Shown piece by piece: positions 1-10,163 of a stretch of DNA of 64,000 bases. Under the pieces are notes generated by a model, which saw only the letters and a list, made by a program, of their open reading frames with translations, did not search any database and was not told the origin of the DNA. The stretch comes from Stemphylium vesicarium (taxonomy: Eukaryota > Ascomycota > Dothideomycetes > Pleosporales > Pleosporaceae). Location of the stretch: positions 62,001-126,000 of the forward strand of contig QXCR01000041.1 in the NCBI GenBank assembly GCA_004380135.1, in the 5' to 3' direction. The position numbers and the translations under genes were made by a program. How positions within the stretch are numbered: the stretch's first letter is position 1; each line of letters starts with the position of its first letter.

Positions 1-1332
1 GAGCGCGGCTTCGAGAGCAGACTTGAGTAGGTCACGCTGACTCGACACCCGGCTCTTGAGTACCGGCAGCTCACCCGTCTTCTTTTGTTCTTCTGCTTCC
101 GACACAGCTTTGCTATCGGTTCGCCACCGTTTTTGTATGGTGTTGAGCACCTCCCAAACTTCACGCATGCTGACCTTGATCTTTTCGGAACTTGGTGTTG
201 ATGTAGAAGGATGCCATGTAGCCTTGACAACGTCGTAGCGAACAGCTGCGTCTGGGTCCTCTGGCCGTGACGCAGGCAAGGGCATCTCCTCCTCTTCTTC
301 GTCAGAGGAATCGGTGTCGTAGTCCGATGAGTCAGAAGAACTTGCACTGTCACTGACTTCCCTCTTCAGATCCGTCGGTCTCTTGGTGGATTTGAAAGCT
401 CTCGATTGTGATTTGGAAGCCAACTGCTTGGCACGTAGCTTTTTGCTGTCTGCTCCGGCCTTTTTCAGGTCCTTGAGGGAGTGACGAGCAACATAAACGG
501 GTAGCGCTGCTATATACATGTTAGGGGATACTGATTTGGACATTATTTTCAAGCGTTGAGGCTTACTTCTATTTGTTGCCAAGTGAAATGGCTCAGAGCC
601 TAATGTCACAAATTTATTCAACGGAGTGGAATTAGTGGCTTTCGCCAAAGCAGCCTGATCGACAACATAGAGACCACCCGACTTCCTGCCCTTCGGAATC
701 TCGTACTCGGGAACAGGTACTGGCTTCACAAACGATGTAGGTGCGGCGCGCTGTTGAGTAAACACCTCCGTCGTACTCTTGGGTAACTGGGTTTCGTTAA
801 TTCCTATCGTAAACTTGGTATGGCAGAGGAGGCTTACTTGGTAGGGAGATGCTGTTGGTCGGGCATGTTGAAGCGAAGCGACATTATGTTGCAAGACTTG
901 CGGGGTCACAGTACTAGCATGTTGCTGAGTGAGATTACGCATGGGCATCTGGTAGGGAGAGTGTTGTTGCTGCCGAATAGCGTTGGGGTCCATTCCAAGC
1001 GATGGATCGACATTGGAGGGCTGACCATAGTTGGCCAACGGCGTTTGCTGACCAAATTGTCCATACTGGTAGGGTGATGCTGTGCGGAGACCGTGGGTCT
1101 GGCCGCCGTACGACTGGCTGATGGCGTTGTAGGGTTGCTGTGCGAAGGAACCGGGGTGCCAGTTCTGGCCGGATGCGGTGGGCGGCAGGGCGGAATGTTG
1201 ATGGAGCTGGGATTCCCATGACGGAGTACCGTAGCGATCGACTGAAGAGAAGAGGTGCTGATAGGATGGGTCGGTGTAGACATTCTGGCCTTGGATAGGC
1301 ACCTGGTCACTCGGCACGTGATTTGACGCCAT
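1..1332 (-). CDS. Gln-rich hypothetical protein, 3' end beyond window
   Basis: I do not recognise the family. Translation starts at the ATG at 1332 (MASNHVPSDQV) and runs off the left edge. Frame continuity supports two introns: 837-787 (GTAAGC donor, CCCAG acceptor) and 566-510 (GTAAGC donor, CCCTAAC branch site, ATAG acceptor). The N-terminal ~165 residues are low-complexity, rich in Gln, Ser, Pro, Tyr and His, as in fungal nuclear or transcription-associated proteins. A conserved-looking block follows (VPEYEIPKGRKSGGLYVVDQ). After the second intron comes a Lys-rich helix, an acidic Ser/Asp/Glu stretch (around 300-350), and a helical region containing SMREVWEVLN. Nuclear location is inferred from composition only. 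It is divergent from SLY1, with about 1.1 kb between the starts. Confidence 0.7.
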   Translation of the reverse strand, partial: MASNHVPSDQVPIQGQNVYTDPSYQHLFSSVDRYGTPSWESQLHQHSALPPTASGQNWHPGSFAQQPYNAISQSYGGQTHGLRTASPYQYGQFGQQTPLANYGQPSNVDPSLGMDPNAIRQQQHSPYQMPMRNLTQQHASTVTPQVLQHNVASLQHARPTASPYQVSLLCHTKFTIGINETQLPKSTTEVFTQQRAAPTSFVKPVPVPEYEIPKGRKSGGLYVVDQAALAKATNSTPLNKFVTLGSEPFHLATNRSKPQRLKIMSKSVSPNMYIAALPVYVARHSLKDLKKAGADSKKLRAKQLASKSQSRAFKSTKRPTDLKREVSDSASSSDSSDYDTDSSDEEEEEMPLPASRPEDPDAAVRYDVVKATWHPSTSTPSSEKIKVSMREVWEVLNTIQKRWRTDSKAVSEAEEQKKTGELPVLKSRVSSQRDLLKSALEAAL

Positions 1333-2461
1333 GGTGTGGCTTGTGGGAGGAGGGAAGGGATGTCTTGGCTAACGGATGTGTCAGCTGTCAAATGCAGTGC
1401 AGGGTTGTGATTGGCTGATGACGCACAAGTTCTGGGGCGGGCCAGACAGGATTGATTTAGGCGACAATGCAGAAGCACTAGGCGCTAACAAGACTGGCGC
1501 AGAGTCACGAGCGTGAAAGGTTGCCGATTCGGGGAAACGTGAAGCGGGAAAAAGGTCGATGAAGCACCGGTTTAGGTGGTAGCGTAGTGGGTGCTGTGTC
1601 CGTCGGCCTGCAGCTCTTCCGGGTCGCTGTCCCTTGGAGTTTGACGGGCAGATGCGACAGAAGTGCAGAAGTGCAGCTGGCTCTCACAAGGCAGCGCTCG
1701 TGTGCCGACTGACGCCCGCGATGCCGTGTTCCCCCAGTCCACGATGCGTAGATTTGGCTTTTATGGAGTTGACACTTTGCCTCGCGTATTATGCGATGAG
1801 GAGCACACTGCTGAGGCGTCACTTGACGTTTTGCGCGCGCGCGCACCCAGGGCACAAGACACGCGGCAGAAAGGCCTTTTCTTGACGGCCGCCTCGCGCA
1901 ATCGCTCGGCCAGATTCTCTCTGTGACGCGAAGCCCGTGAAGTCGAGAGACGGAGCTAGATTAGTAGCAGAAGCTGAAGATGATGGTCACTCTGCCCTCC
2001 ACAACCGCAAGCCTTTCCCGACAAACGCCGCTGCCAGCCTGAGCGCACACTTCCCCCAAAGCAAGGACTCGAAAGTAGAATCTAGCCTCAGAATGAGATG
2101 CCCTTATTAGGTGGGCGAGAGTTCACTGAGAAGTAGCATGAGTGTCAAGAGGGAAGAAGGGGGGTGTTTTGTTGTTGTGGGTGAGGAGAGTTGAAGAGCG
2201 AGGGAGCGCGACGAAGGGGCGAGCCCGTTTTCAAAGGTTGCCCGCTCGCCAAGTAGCGCGACGCGCTAGGCCCGGGTGGGGTGGGGGCAGGCAAGCTCGA
2301 GCTGCATCATCAACCTTGGAAAGACGAACCGGCCAGCAGTGAGGGCAGGCACCAGACAGACGCATGCTATCTTCTCTTTTTTTGTTTAATATCCACCACA
2401 CACCAACCCCTCCGCGCATGCTGAACAATTGGTAATCGGCGGGTGCCACGACGAATTCACA
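1333..2461. other. Divergent intergenic region
   Basis: Shared promoter space between the leftward Gln-rich gene and rightward SLY1. It contains a G-rich tract near 2270-2290 and a T-rich tract near 2375-2390 upstream of the SLY1 start. Open frames here lack domain-like content. No RNA gene seen. Confidence 0.5.
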
Positions 2462-4939
2462 ATGGCCATCTCACTGCGGGACAAACAGATAGGTATGCGT
2501 CTGCCTGCATTGCTCGCATACTACCTAGACAATCCTGATATTTATGTCTATAAATATAGCTTCGATCAAGAGACTACTCAATCTCAACGCTCCCGGCGAC
2601 GCCGACTCCGCGCAAGAAGACACCAACGAGACGGCGAATCCAGACATTGCATGGCGTAAGTCGCGACCGCCATATGCGTCCACCACAAGATACCCGCGCT
2701 CAGACTTTCGTGTGAATAGGTGTCTTGGTATACGATGATGCCGCCAAGGCTGTCGTCAGTTCTGTCCTGCGGGTCAACGACCTGAGAGCGGCTGGGGTAT
2801 AGACAGACTTTCCAAGACGTCACAACGGCATACTGATGGGCATGCAGGTCACTGTACATCTGAACCTTAAATCGCGCCGAAGTCCCATCCCGGCACCTGG
2901 AATCGTGAGCGCACCCCTCCAGTAGTCGGATCGATACGCGCAGGCATCTGACTCTCACCCTAGTATCTCATGGCCCCTACCGCGGAAAATCTGGCCCTCG
3001 TCACCAAAGACCTGAGCGAAGGCCTATACACACCCGCATACGTCAACTTTCTCACAAGCATTCCCCGACAATTGCTGGAATCTTGGGGCGGCGAACTGGC
3101 GCCTTTGCCTGAGGCGGCTGGTAACCTGGCGCAGATCTACGATCAGTATGTGATACAAGCGAAGCCTATCTGACACATATTGACTCTCGTCTAGATATTT
3201 AAACTTTGTCACATTGGGCCAAGATCAGTTCAGGTACCATTGCCGTCTTCTAGAGTATACACAGCTTCCGCTAAGCCTACCACAGTCTCAACATCGACAA
3301 CTCGTACTATACATTAAACTCGCCTCGAACAAAAGATGAAGAGCTAGACGCACACATGGATCGCATCGTCTCGGGGCTATTCTCGGTTGTGGTTACCATG
3401 GCAGTGATCCCGATCATACGAGCTCCCAAAGGCGGTGCGGCCGAAGTCATAGCTGCCAAACTCGACCGAAAACTGCGAGATCATGTCCTCAACAGCAAAG
3501 AAAACCTCTTCGCATCCTCCACAGCCTCCCGGCCCATCCTCATCATCATAGACAGGAATGCAGATCTGAACCCAATGTTCAGTCATAGTTGGATCTATCA
3601 GAGTCTTGTATACGACGTGTGCAAGTTCCATTTGAACAAAATCGAGGTGACAGTTCCAAACGATAAGAACAAGCCTGAGAGCGGCACAAAGAAACAGAGC
3701 TACGATTTGGCAGCGACCGATTACGTTAGTATCCTTGTACGCGTCTTGCATGAATTACACGCTGACCGCCGTCTTTTCCATGCAGTTCTGGAACCGCAAT
3801 GCTTCGCAGCCTTTCCCGAATGTCGCCGAAGAAGTCACAAACGAGTGGACAAAATACTCAGAAGATGCGGATGCACTCACCAAGAAGACGGGGTCGTCGT
3901 CACTGGATGATCTCTCTGGAGAGAGCAATCAATTTGCAGCCCATCTCAAGGGTGCGATATCGCTGCTGCCAGAGCTCCGAGAGAGAAAGGCTACTATTGA
4001 AGCGCACATGTCGATTCTTGAAGCTATTATGGAGGGAATCAAGCAGCGCAAACTTGACGAGTTTTTCCAGTTGGAAGAGGAAATTGAGAAACAGACCAAA
4101 TCCTCCATAATGGAGATTCTCAAAGATCCATCCAAGGGTGAGGATCCGATGGATAAGTTCAGGTTCTTCGTACAGGTACGACGTCCACTCGTAATTTGAA
4201 AAAGAATCTGCGCTAACATAGACTTGATATTCAGTGGTATTTAACTACCCAACAAGACGTATCGCGCTCAGAACTGGAGGGCTTCGACGCTGCTCTCAAA
4301 TCTGCCGGCGTAGATACAACAGCCCTCGCGTACATCAAGACAGTACGCCAGATCACTCAAATGAGCATGCTCTCCTCTGCGGCTCCCACACAGCCCGCCC
4401 AGTCGTCGTCGCAACTCTTCGGTGGGTTCACGAGTCTCTCGTCGAGAGTAACGGACCGGTTCAAGGAAGCTGGCCTTGGTGCCAATTTCGAAGGTGTACT
4501 TTCGGGCATCAAGTCCTATCTCCCTGCAAACCAAGATCTCACGCTTACCAAGATCACCGAGTCGCTCATGGATCCGCAAAATGCTACTTCAAGTGCGCTC
4601 AACAAGACTGAGAACTATCTCTACTTCGACCCTCGATCAGCGAATGCTCGCGGCACTGCGCCCCCAACAAGTCAATCGCAAAAGCAGCAAAGTACCGTGG
4701 GACGCGGCATCGATGCGACATTCGGACAGCGGCGACAAGGATTCTCTGAGGCCATTGTATTCCCTGTTGGTGGTGGCAGCATGGATGAAGAAACCAACAT
4801 CCAGACGTGGGCGAAGCGTACGAGTGCCGCAGCTGGTACTGGCCCGAAACGGAGGATTGTATACGGCAGTACCAAGTTATACTCACCGAGGGCTTTCATT
4901 GAGGAGGAGCTCATTCCACTTGGAAAAGAGAGCACCTAA
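2462..4939 (+). CDS. SLY1: SM (Sec1/Munc18) family protein Sly1
   Basis: Sec1/Munc18 protein that binds the syntaxin-type SNARE Sed5 and promotes ER-Golgi and intra-Golgi vesicle fusion. Nine exons give 671 aa, the usual size: 2462-2492, 2560-2655, 2720-2796, 2848-2904, 2964-3145, 3195-3233, 3286-3724, 3786-4175, 4235-4939. Diagnostic segments are the N-terminal SIKRLLNLN, the VLVYDD strand of domain 1, the PILIIIDRNADLNPMFSHSW block of domain 2, and the C-terminal RIVYGSTKLYSPRAFIEEEL. All Sec1 domains are present, so it should be functional. The exon 4 to 5 join reads SPIPAPGI-YLMAPT and is one residue shorter than the pattern I expect there; that splice choice (GTGAGC donor) is less certain than the rest. 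An essential gene in yeast. Confidence 0.93.
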
Positions 4940-5514
4940 GCTCCTGTTTTTCTGTCACGAGACAGACACAGAACTGGGCATGATAGACGATTCTTGAACA
5001 TAGCAGTGATATGTCAATATGCATACTTACGGTATCATCTATCCTCCGAATCCCGAGTATTACGCGTCCCCGACGTTGCTTTCTGTTTCCCCTTCCCATG
5101 CGTGATCTGCTTGCGTGCTATATCGAGTGCATCATGCAGCCAGAAAGATTCTCCACCTCCCTTGCCTCATGTTTCACAACCACGTGTGCTTCCTAGCAGA
5201 AATCGCATGACTACAGCACACATACTCCTCTACGTGCTTGACTCGCAGCTTCGGTATGCGCCGACCCTGGTAGCACACGCGTAGACTCAAGAAAAAAAGC
5301 AAACACCATAGAAGCATCTAAAACTTAGGCAATCGTGGCATCGCGAGTCGAACAAGGGGGGTAAATCGTACCAGTTTGATCGCCGGTAGCGTCATCTCGC
5401 ATCTACAAGGGCAGGCTGACATGTTTCGCATTTCGGGTCGTGATGCTGTTGGAGGGTGTGCGCGCGCATGTGTGTGTGGAACAAGGAGGGGGAAAAGCAA
5501 GTACGGGAAGGATT

Positions 5515-5544
5515 GAAGGAAGGAAGGAAGGAAGGAAGGAAGGA
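5515..5544. repeat. (GAAG)n tetranucleotide microsatellite
   Basis: About seven uninterrupted GAAG/GGAA units in a purine-rich stretch. Likely length-polymorphic between isolates (inference from the repeat type). Confidence 0.9.
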
Positions 5545-6245
5545 GGGAAGCGATAGGGCTGAATCTCACTCGACTGGACTTGACTCAGCTCAGCAGGGGT
5601 ACTTACGTTGCGTATGCGCGAAGAAAAAGCCAAGATGGTAAAGCGTAAGAAGACGTTACGAGGGGAGGAGAGTATGGAGGAAAAAGCAACTACAGTCAAC
5701 AACGGTGACTAGGCTAGATTTCACAACATGGGAGCAACTCAGCTCAACCCAACTTAGCCAAGCCAACACCCTTCCTTCCAGAAGCCATGCATGGAAGAAT
5801 CTGAAACCACACTTACACCAACAGAACAACCCTGGTACATAATGATCCTGCGTGACGAGATGATGGCACATTGCATGCAGATGATCCGCCCGCAGGCCGC
5901 CGGCCGTGAGTCGTAAGTCGTAGGATTTTCAAGTCCCACCTACATGCATGCCATGCTCCATATATACATCGTACAAGGGGTATTCAAAGCGCCGCACAGA
6001 CGATAATTCATCCATGCATTTTTCACCCAGCAGAAGGAAACATGACAGCAGTTGTCGGAGCGAATGAATGGTCTGTTCTCATCTCTCATGTGCTTCAGCC
6101 TTATGCTGCGGATCGGATCGGATGGCTGACCGAGACCCCCGTTTTTGCGATCTCCAGCCTCCTTTCTTCTGACTATCGGTCTCGGTCTCGCCGTTTGCTT
6201 TTGCTTTACATTTCCTTGCTTTTTTCGCTCTCTGTTTTAGTCAGC

Positions 6246-6266
6246 GGAGGAGGAGGAGGAGGAGGA
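6246..6266. repeat. (GGA)7 trinucleotide microsatellite
   Basis: Seven perfect GGA units, followed shortly by a CA-rich run near 6299-6310. Confidence 0.85.
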
Positions 6267-6942
6267 GTTGGTGGCTCGGGAGCTGCGAAACGGGAGACCC
6301 ACACACACACCTGATTCCCGTCCCCCGTTTCCAACAGCGTTCGTTTGTGGCGCCGTGGGATCTGAGCTGAGTTTTGACCTGGTGCTTGGGTTGGGTTGGG
6401 CTGCGTTCGGGCTGAGGTCAGAAGAAGAGGGGCGGAAAAGAAAGGAAGGATGTGTAGTAGAGTGACTCGGATGGACCGAGGTAGATGGGAACCATGTTGA
6501 TGGTGATGCTGTTTGTGTTTGCGATGCGGTGATGCTTGGTGAGTAGTACCTAGGTATGGTGTGTGAGAGGGATGCGGATGACGTGCAGGTGCGAGTAACC
6601 TCGGCTTCTTGGGTGACGGCGGTTTTGGTTTGATGGAGACGTTGATGTAGATGCCGAGGTATTCTGTCAGTCGTGTGCAATATCATTGAGAGACCAAATA
6701 GAGGGGTGCTTTGTACTGGAAAGAGGCATAATCATGATTGCGCAGGTGGTCTAGTAGGTCAAGTGGAGATATAGAAGGTCTATTCAAAATATACTACGAA
6801 AGGCTTTTTGTATACAGTCTATCCCATAATTCCATATGCGCTGTCAATCTAAAGATCATGATGTACCATCCCAAGGGTCGTCAAAGTCGTTCATGCAAAA
6901 AGGATACAAAAGCGCCGAAAGAAGCATTCTCCCGCCATCCCA

Positions 6943-9180
6943 TTAGCGGCGCGAGGGGCCGTATACCCTATGATTTCTTACATCCATCTCCCCGCTTCCA
7001 GCTAGTCGAGAGTTGAAGTTCATGTCTCCAAACACCGCACCCTTTGACTGCAATGTCCAGCTGACAGTCGGCTTCGGGCTGCCGGTATACGGATTCATGC
7101 TCGTCAAGATCCAGCCCCGTGCTAATGGACTGTACTCAGCCCCTTTGACGACCTCAGGTACGGCGATGAGTAACGTTCTTGAATGCTCGAAAGGCGCAAA
7201 GATGATGGCTCGGCTGCCACATGTTGGTGGGCCGTTGTAGTCGTATCCGGATGACGAGCTAGGGGCGGATATGATGAGTGGTCCATGCGTGCGCTCTGAG
7301 GCACCTGAAGGCCATGGTATTCCGGATGTGATAAGAACAGAAAGGAAATGTACAAGAGATGTCATGGCGGCTTGCCCTTCAGCAAGCAAGATGTAGTTTT
7401 GAAGAATGAGGTGTGGGTTTAGCAGCATTTCGATGGTATAAGGCTCCATGCGCGGCATGCTAGGCTCCTGGACACTGGCCATTACCTCCAGTACCCATTG
7501 CGGCCCACACTCGAGGATGCATGCCAATGTTTGGATGAAGATATTGCGCAACGCGGGCGTACGCGGATGCTCAGGTGCCTGTGAGAAGCTCCACAAGCCA
7601 CCCCCCGGAATGCGATATTGGACGCATAAATCGATGAGCATACGAGCGCGCACGACGTGATTTGGGAAAGAAGGGCTCGGCTGGTTGCGGTGTGGAAGGT
7701 CGAGAAAGATGAGATCGAGCTGCGCATACTCTGCTCTGCCATCCGTGGCTTGGACGATCTGATTAGCTTCCCTTCGAAAGCGTGGAGGTAGTCGAGAAGT
7801 GCCGGTGTCGACGGATGTTGGTCGGCACAACCAGGATGTGGACCCGTCATGGAGTTGGAGGGGTGTACCGGTTGTGCAAAGTGCAACAGGATCTCGTGCC
7901 GCAATGCCGACCAAAAGTAGCGAGCGTAGGCATTCGTCCTCGAGATTGGGTCTTGAGAAGGGATTGGGTGGAGCCAGTGCCAGAGGTAATCCAGAAGCAT
8001 TTAGCGCAATGCTCGTCTTGTCTCGATTGGCGTCTAGCCTTCGCAGGTACTCTGGTAAGCGTGGATTACCTCCGGCTTTCAAGCGAAAAGTCTCGGCCAC
8101 CATGGACATGGAAGATGTCACAGTCGAACCAGGATACTGTTGGCTATCAGGTGTTGCAAGAGAAGATGGGCTGCTCTTGTCGAATGCTTGTCGCTCAAAG
8201 AACTCCAGCAGGGAGCGAACCTTTGTAGCTAGTGCCGGTGCGAAATTGCCAACTTCACTAGCAAGGGCTAGTAAGTGAGTGAAGAAAGCTCCAGTGAAGC
8301 GCAAAACGGTCTGGACCTCGTCTTCGTAGTTTCGTAAGCAGGGTACGAGAAAGACGTGGTTTCGTCCCATGCGCATCTCGTGGGCGCACCATGCGCGCTC
8401 GAACCAATCGGAAGAGATGATGCGATGAAGTAATGTCTTTAGCAGATCATACTGCTGCATGAAAGGAGGGCTTAGCCCCAAGTTCGGCTGCTGGCCCAGA
8501 GGGACCTCACAGTAGTTGTACTGCTCAACGTAGTAGCGCAGAAACTGTTCTTCCTCTGGGGTGACAACGATATCGTCCAACGCTACAACAACCACCCTTG
8601 CATTCTTGTAAACGTTATCGACGGCTCCAATAGTTGCCCCTCTCTCGGCTTCATTGTCCTGCTCGATGCAGACTTGGTCGAACCACAGCCCTTCTCCTAT
8701 GTTCCTTTCTCTTACAACGGCCTGGAAAAGTGCTGAACTAGTCGGTAGTGGGAATTGTTCGACCTCCTTCTGCCACCCAAACGGGAGATCTCCAATGGGT
8801 GTAACTACTCGTCTTGGTGTGTTTCCCGAAGCTTGCTTCCGGCAATAGCTCAAAGCAATGTGACCCTCTTCGTCTCCGTGGAATTCGATGTCATTTATGA
8901 GCCTGAAGGGAAAAGTGCTCTCCACGGTGTCCTTTGGGATGAATTCTTTGACTACCGAAGGGGCCAAGCGATTGAGATCTGACAAGAGAGTAGTAGCGTC
9001 GATGTCGTTGTCGTAGGCCATGTCCGTCCACCTATGTCGATTGAGAAGGGTCTCTCGTGTAGAAGGCTTGACGATCCGCGCGTGGAGACATGATGTGTCC
9101 AATTCATCCTCGTCGATGTCGAGAAACTCGCACTGTCCGAAACGGGAGAAGAATTGAGATGAAGACATTTGGATATACAT
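6943..9180 (-). CDS. HET-domain protein (heterokaryon-incompatibility type)
   Basis: Intronless 745-aa frame; ATG at 9180, with a second in-frame ATG at 9168 (MSSSQFF). The HET domain spans about residues 107-270: ALSYCRK (counterpart of the usual LSYxWG), the central GLWFDQVCIEQDNEAERG, the VYKNARVVVVALDD strand and SSDWFERAWCAHEM. HET domains act in non-self recognition and programmed cell death in filamentous ascomycetes. The canonical LSYxWG Trp is Cys here and the linker between the motifs is long, so it is a divergent member. The C-terminal half has no recognisable domain. No partner gene is adjacent. Cytosolic; specificity cannot be inferred. Confidence 0.85.
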   Translation of the reverse strand: MYIQMSSSQFFSRFGQCEFLDIDEDELDTSCLHARIVKPSTRETLLNRHRWTDMAYDNDIDATTLLSDLNRLAPSVVKEFIPKDTVESTFPFRLINDIEFHGDEEGHIALSYCRKQASGNTPRRVVTPIGDLPFGWQKEVEQFPLPTSSALFQAVVRERNIGEGLWFDQVCIEQDNEAERGATIGAVDNVYKNARVVVVALDDIVVTPEEEQFLRYYVEQYNYCEVPLGQQPNLGLSPPFMQQYDLLKTLLHRIISSDWFERAWCAHEMRMGRNHVFLVPCLRNYEDEVQTVLRFTGAFFTHLLALASEVGNFAPALATKVRSLLEFFERQAFDKSSPSSLATPDSQQYPGSTVTSSMSMVAETFRLKAGGNPRLPEYLRRLDANRDKTSIALNASGLPLALAPPNPFSRPNLEDECLRSLLLVGIAARDPVALCTTGTPLQLHDGSTSWLCRPTSVDTGTSRLPPRFRREANQIVQATDGRAEYAQLDLIFLDLPHRNQPSPSFPNHVVRARMLIDLCVQYRIPGGGLWSFSQAPEHPRTPALRNIFIQTLACILECGPQWVLEVMASVQEPSMPRMEPYTIEMLLNPHLILQNYILLAEGQAAMTSLVHFLSVLITSGIPWPSGASERTHGPLIISAPSSSSGYDYNGPPTCGSRAIIFAPFEHSRTLLIAVPEVVKGAEYSPLARGWILTSMNPYTGSPKPTVSWTLQSKGAVFGDMNFNSRLAGSGEMDVRNHRVYGPSRR

Positions 9181-10163
9181 TTCCTAGTAGGCGTAATGGA
9201 AAGGCGGTAATGTGTGAGGCATTTCTCAACGCTTCAAGGCCAGGCACCAGTCCTTTTTGACTTTGACTCTACCCATCCACCTTCATCACCCTTGATCCCT
9301 CCGTCTGCACCATAGTCTCCGGCGCACAGCCGTATCCTCATCGTCGGGGCCATCTTCCAGCACGCGACCGGTGAATGCCGTGCATAATCGTTTTCTGTCA
9401 GCCCACTTGCGCCACAAGCGCCCTTTCACGCATCGACTACCGCATTGTGCATTTGCGGGGAAGCAGGCAGTCTTGGCTGATTTATGACAGCAAGTTTGGA
9501 TGTATGAGGCGTAGTGGAGTGTAGTGGAGCGTGTTAAAGTTTGAGCGACCCAGAGGTTCGGGTTCTTGTGTCAAGTGGCACGGGCCTCGCGAGGGACGAT
9601 AGCGGGAGGAGCATGACGTCGGCATGGCATCGGAAGGAGCGTCCACCACTGCAAAAGAAATACACGAAGTGAAACATGCAGCTTCATGGGTTCGTTCTGG
9701 CCAACGGGTGCTTGCGGGTACCTTGTCTGGCGCTAGAAGTTCTAGAAGATAAGAAGCAAAGAGAGATACGAAGTACTGCAATTTAACACGGGAGACAAAT
9801 TTCCGGCTGAGCTGAGTGGAAAGCTGGAGTCGTTTCTACACGGTCGAGTAATTAAGCCACGACGGCAGTAAGCGCTTTCATGGGTCGTCTCAGTCCTGAT
9901 CGAATCTGAAGCATTCCATGCCTGATTGAGTTGTGGATAAAAATAGGCTGCCGAACACACACCTAACTCGAAAAGAGAGGGAAACACGCGGTCAGAATAA
10001 TATTCCTAGACTCTAAGGATTACCAAGCCAGGCATGTGGTCCTTGATTGCCAAACAACATGTGTTTCGCAACACCAAAACTCAAATCCCCAGGCTCACCA
10101 ACACCGCCAGCCGTCCACAAACACCAACCGAAACGCATCATTGACAAATCTCTGGACAAACAG
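9181..10163. other. Intergenic region upstream of HET gene
   Basis: Holds the promoter of the leftward HET gene and the 3' flank of the leftward universal-stress gene. No additional gene, repeat or RNA recognised. Confidence 0.5.

Larger units (their letters stand above)
4940..6942. other. 2-kb intergenic region, no gene seen
   Basis: Lies between the SLY1 stop and the 3' end of the leftward HET gene. Contains two microsatellites (annotated separately), CA/GT runs and pyrimidine-rich stretches. Open frames on both strands (for example minus 6237-6686) are Ser/Thr/Pro low-complexity and look non-coding. No tRNA or snRNA recognised. Confidence 0.5.

Noticed and set aside
6237..6686. 149-codon minus-strand frame
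   Set aside because: Ser/Thr/Pro low complexity overlapping a GGA microsatellite; no domain or splice-supported extension.
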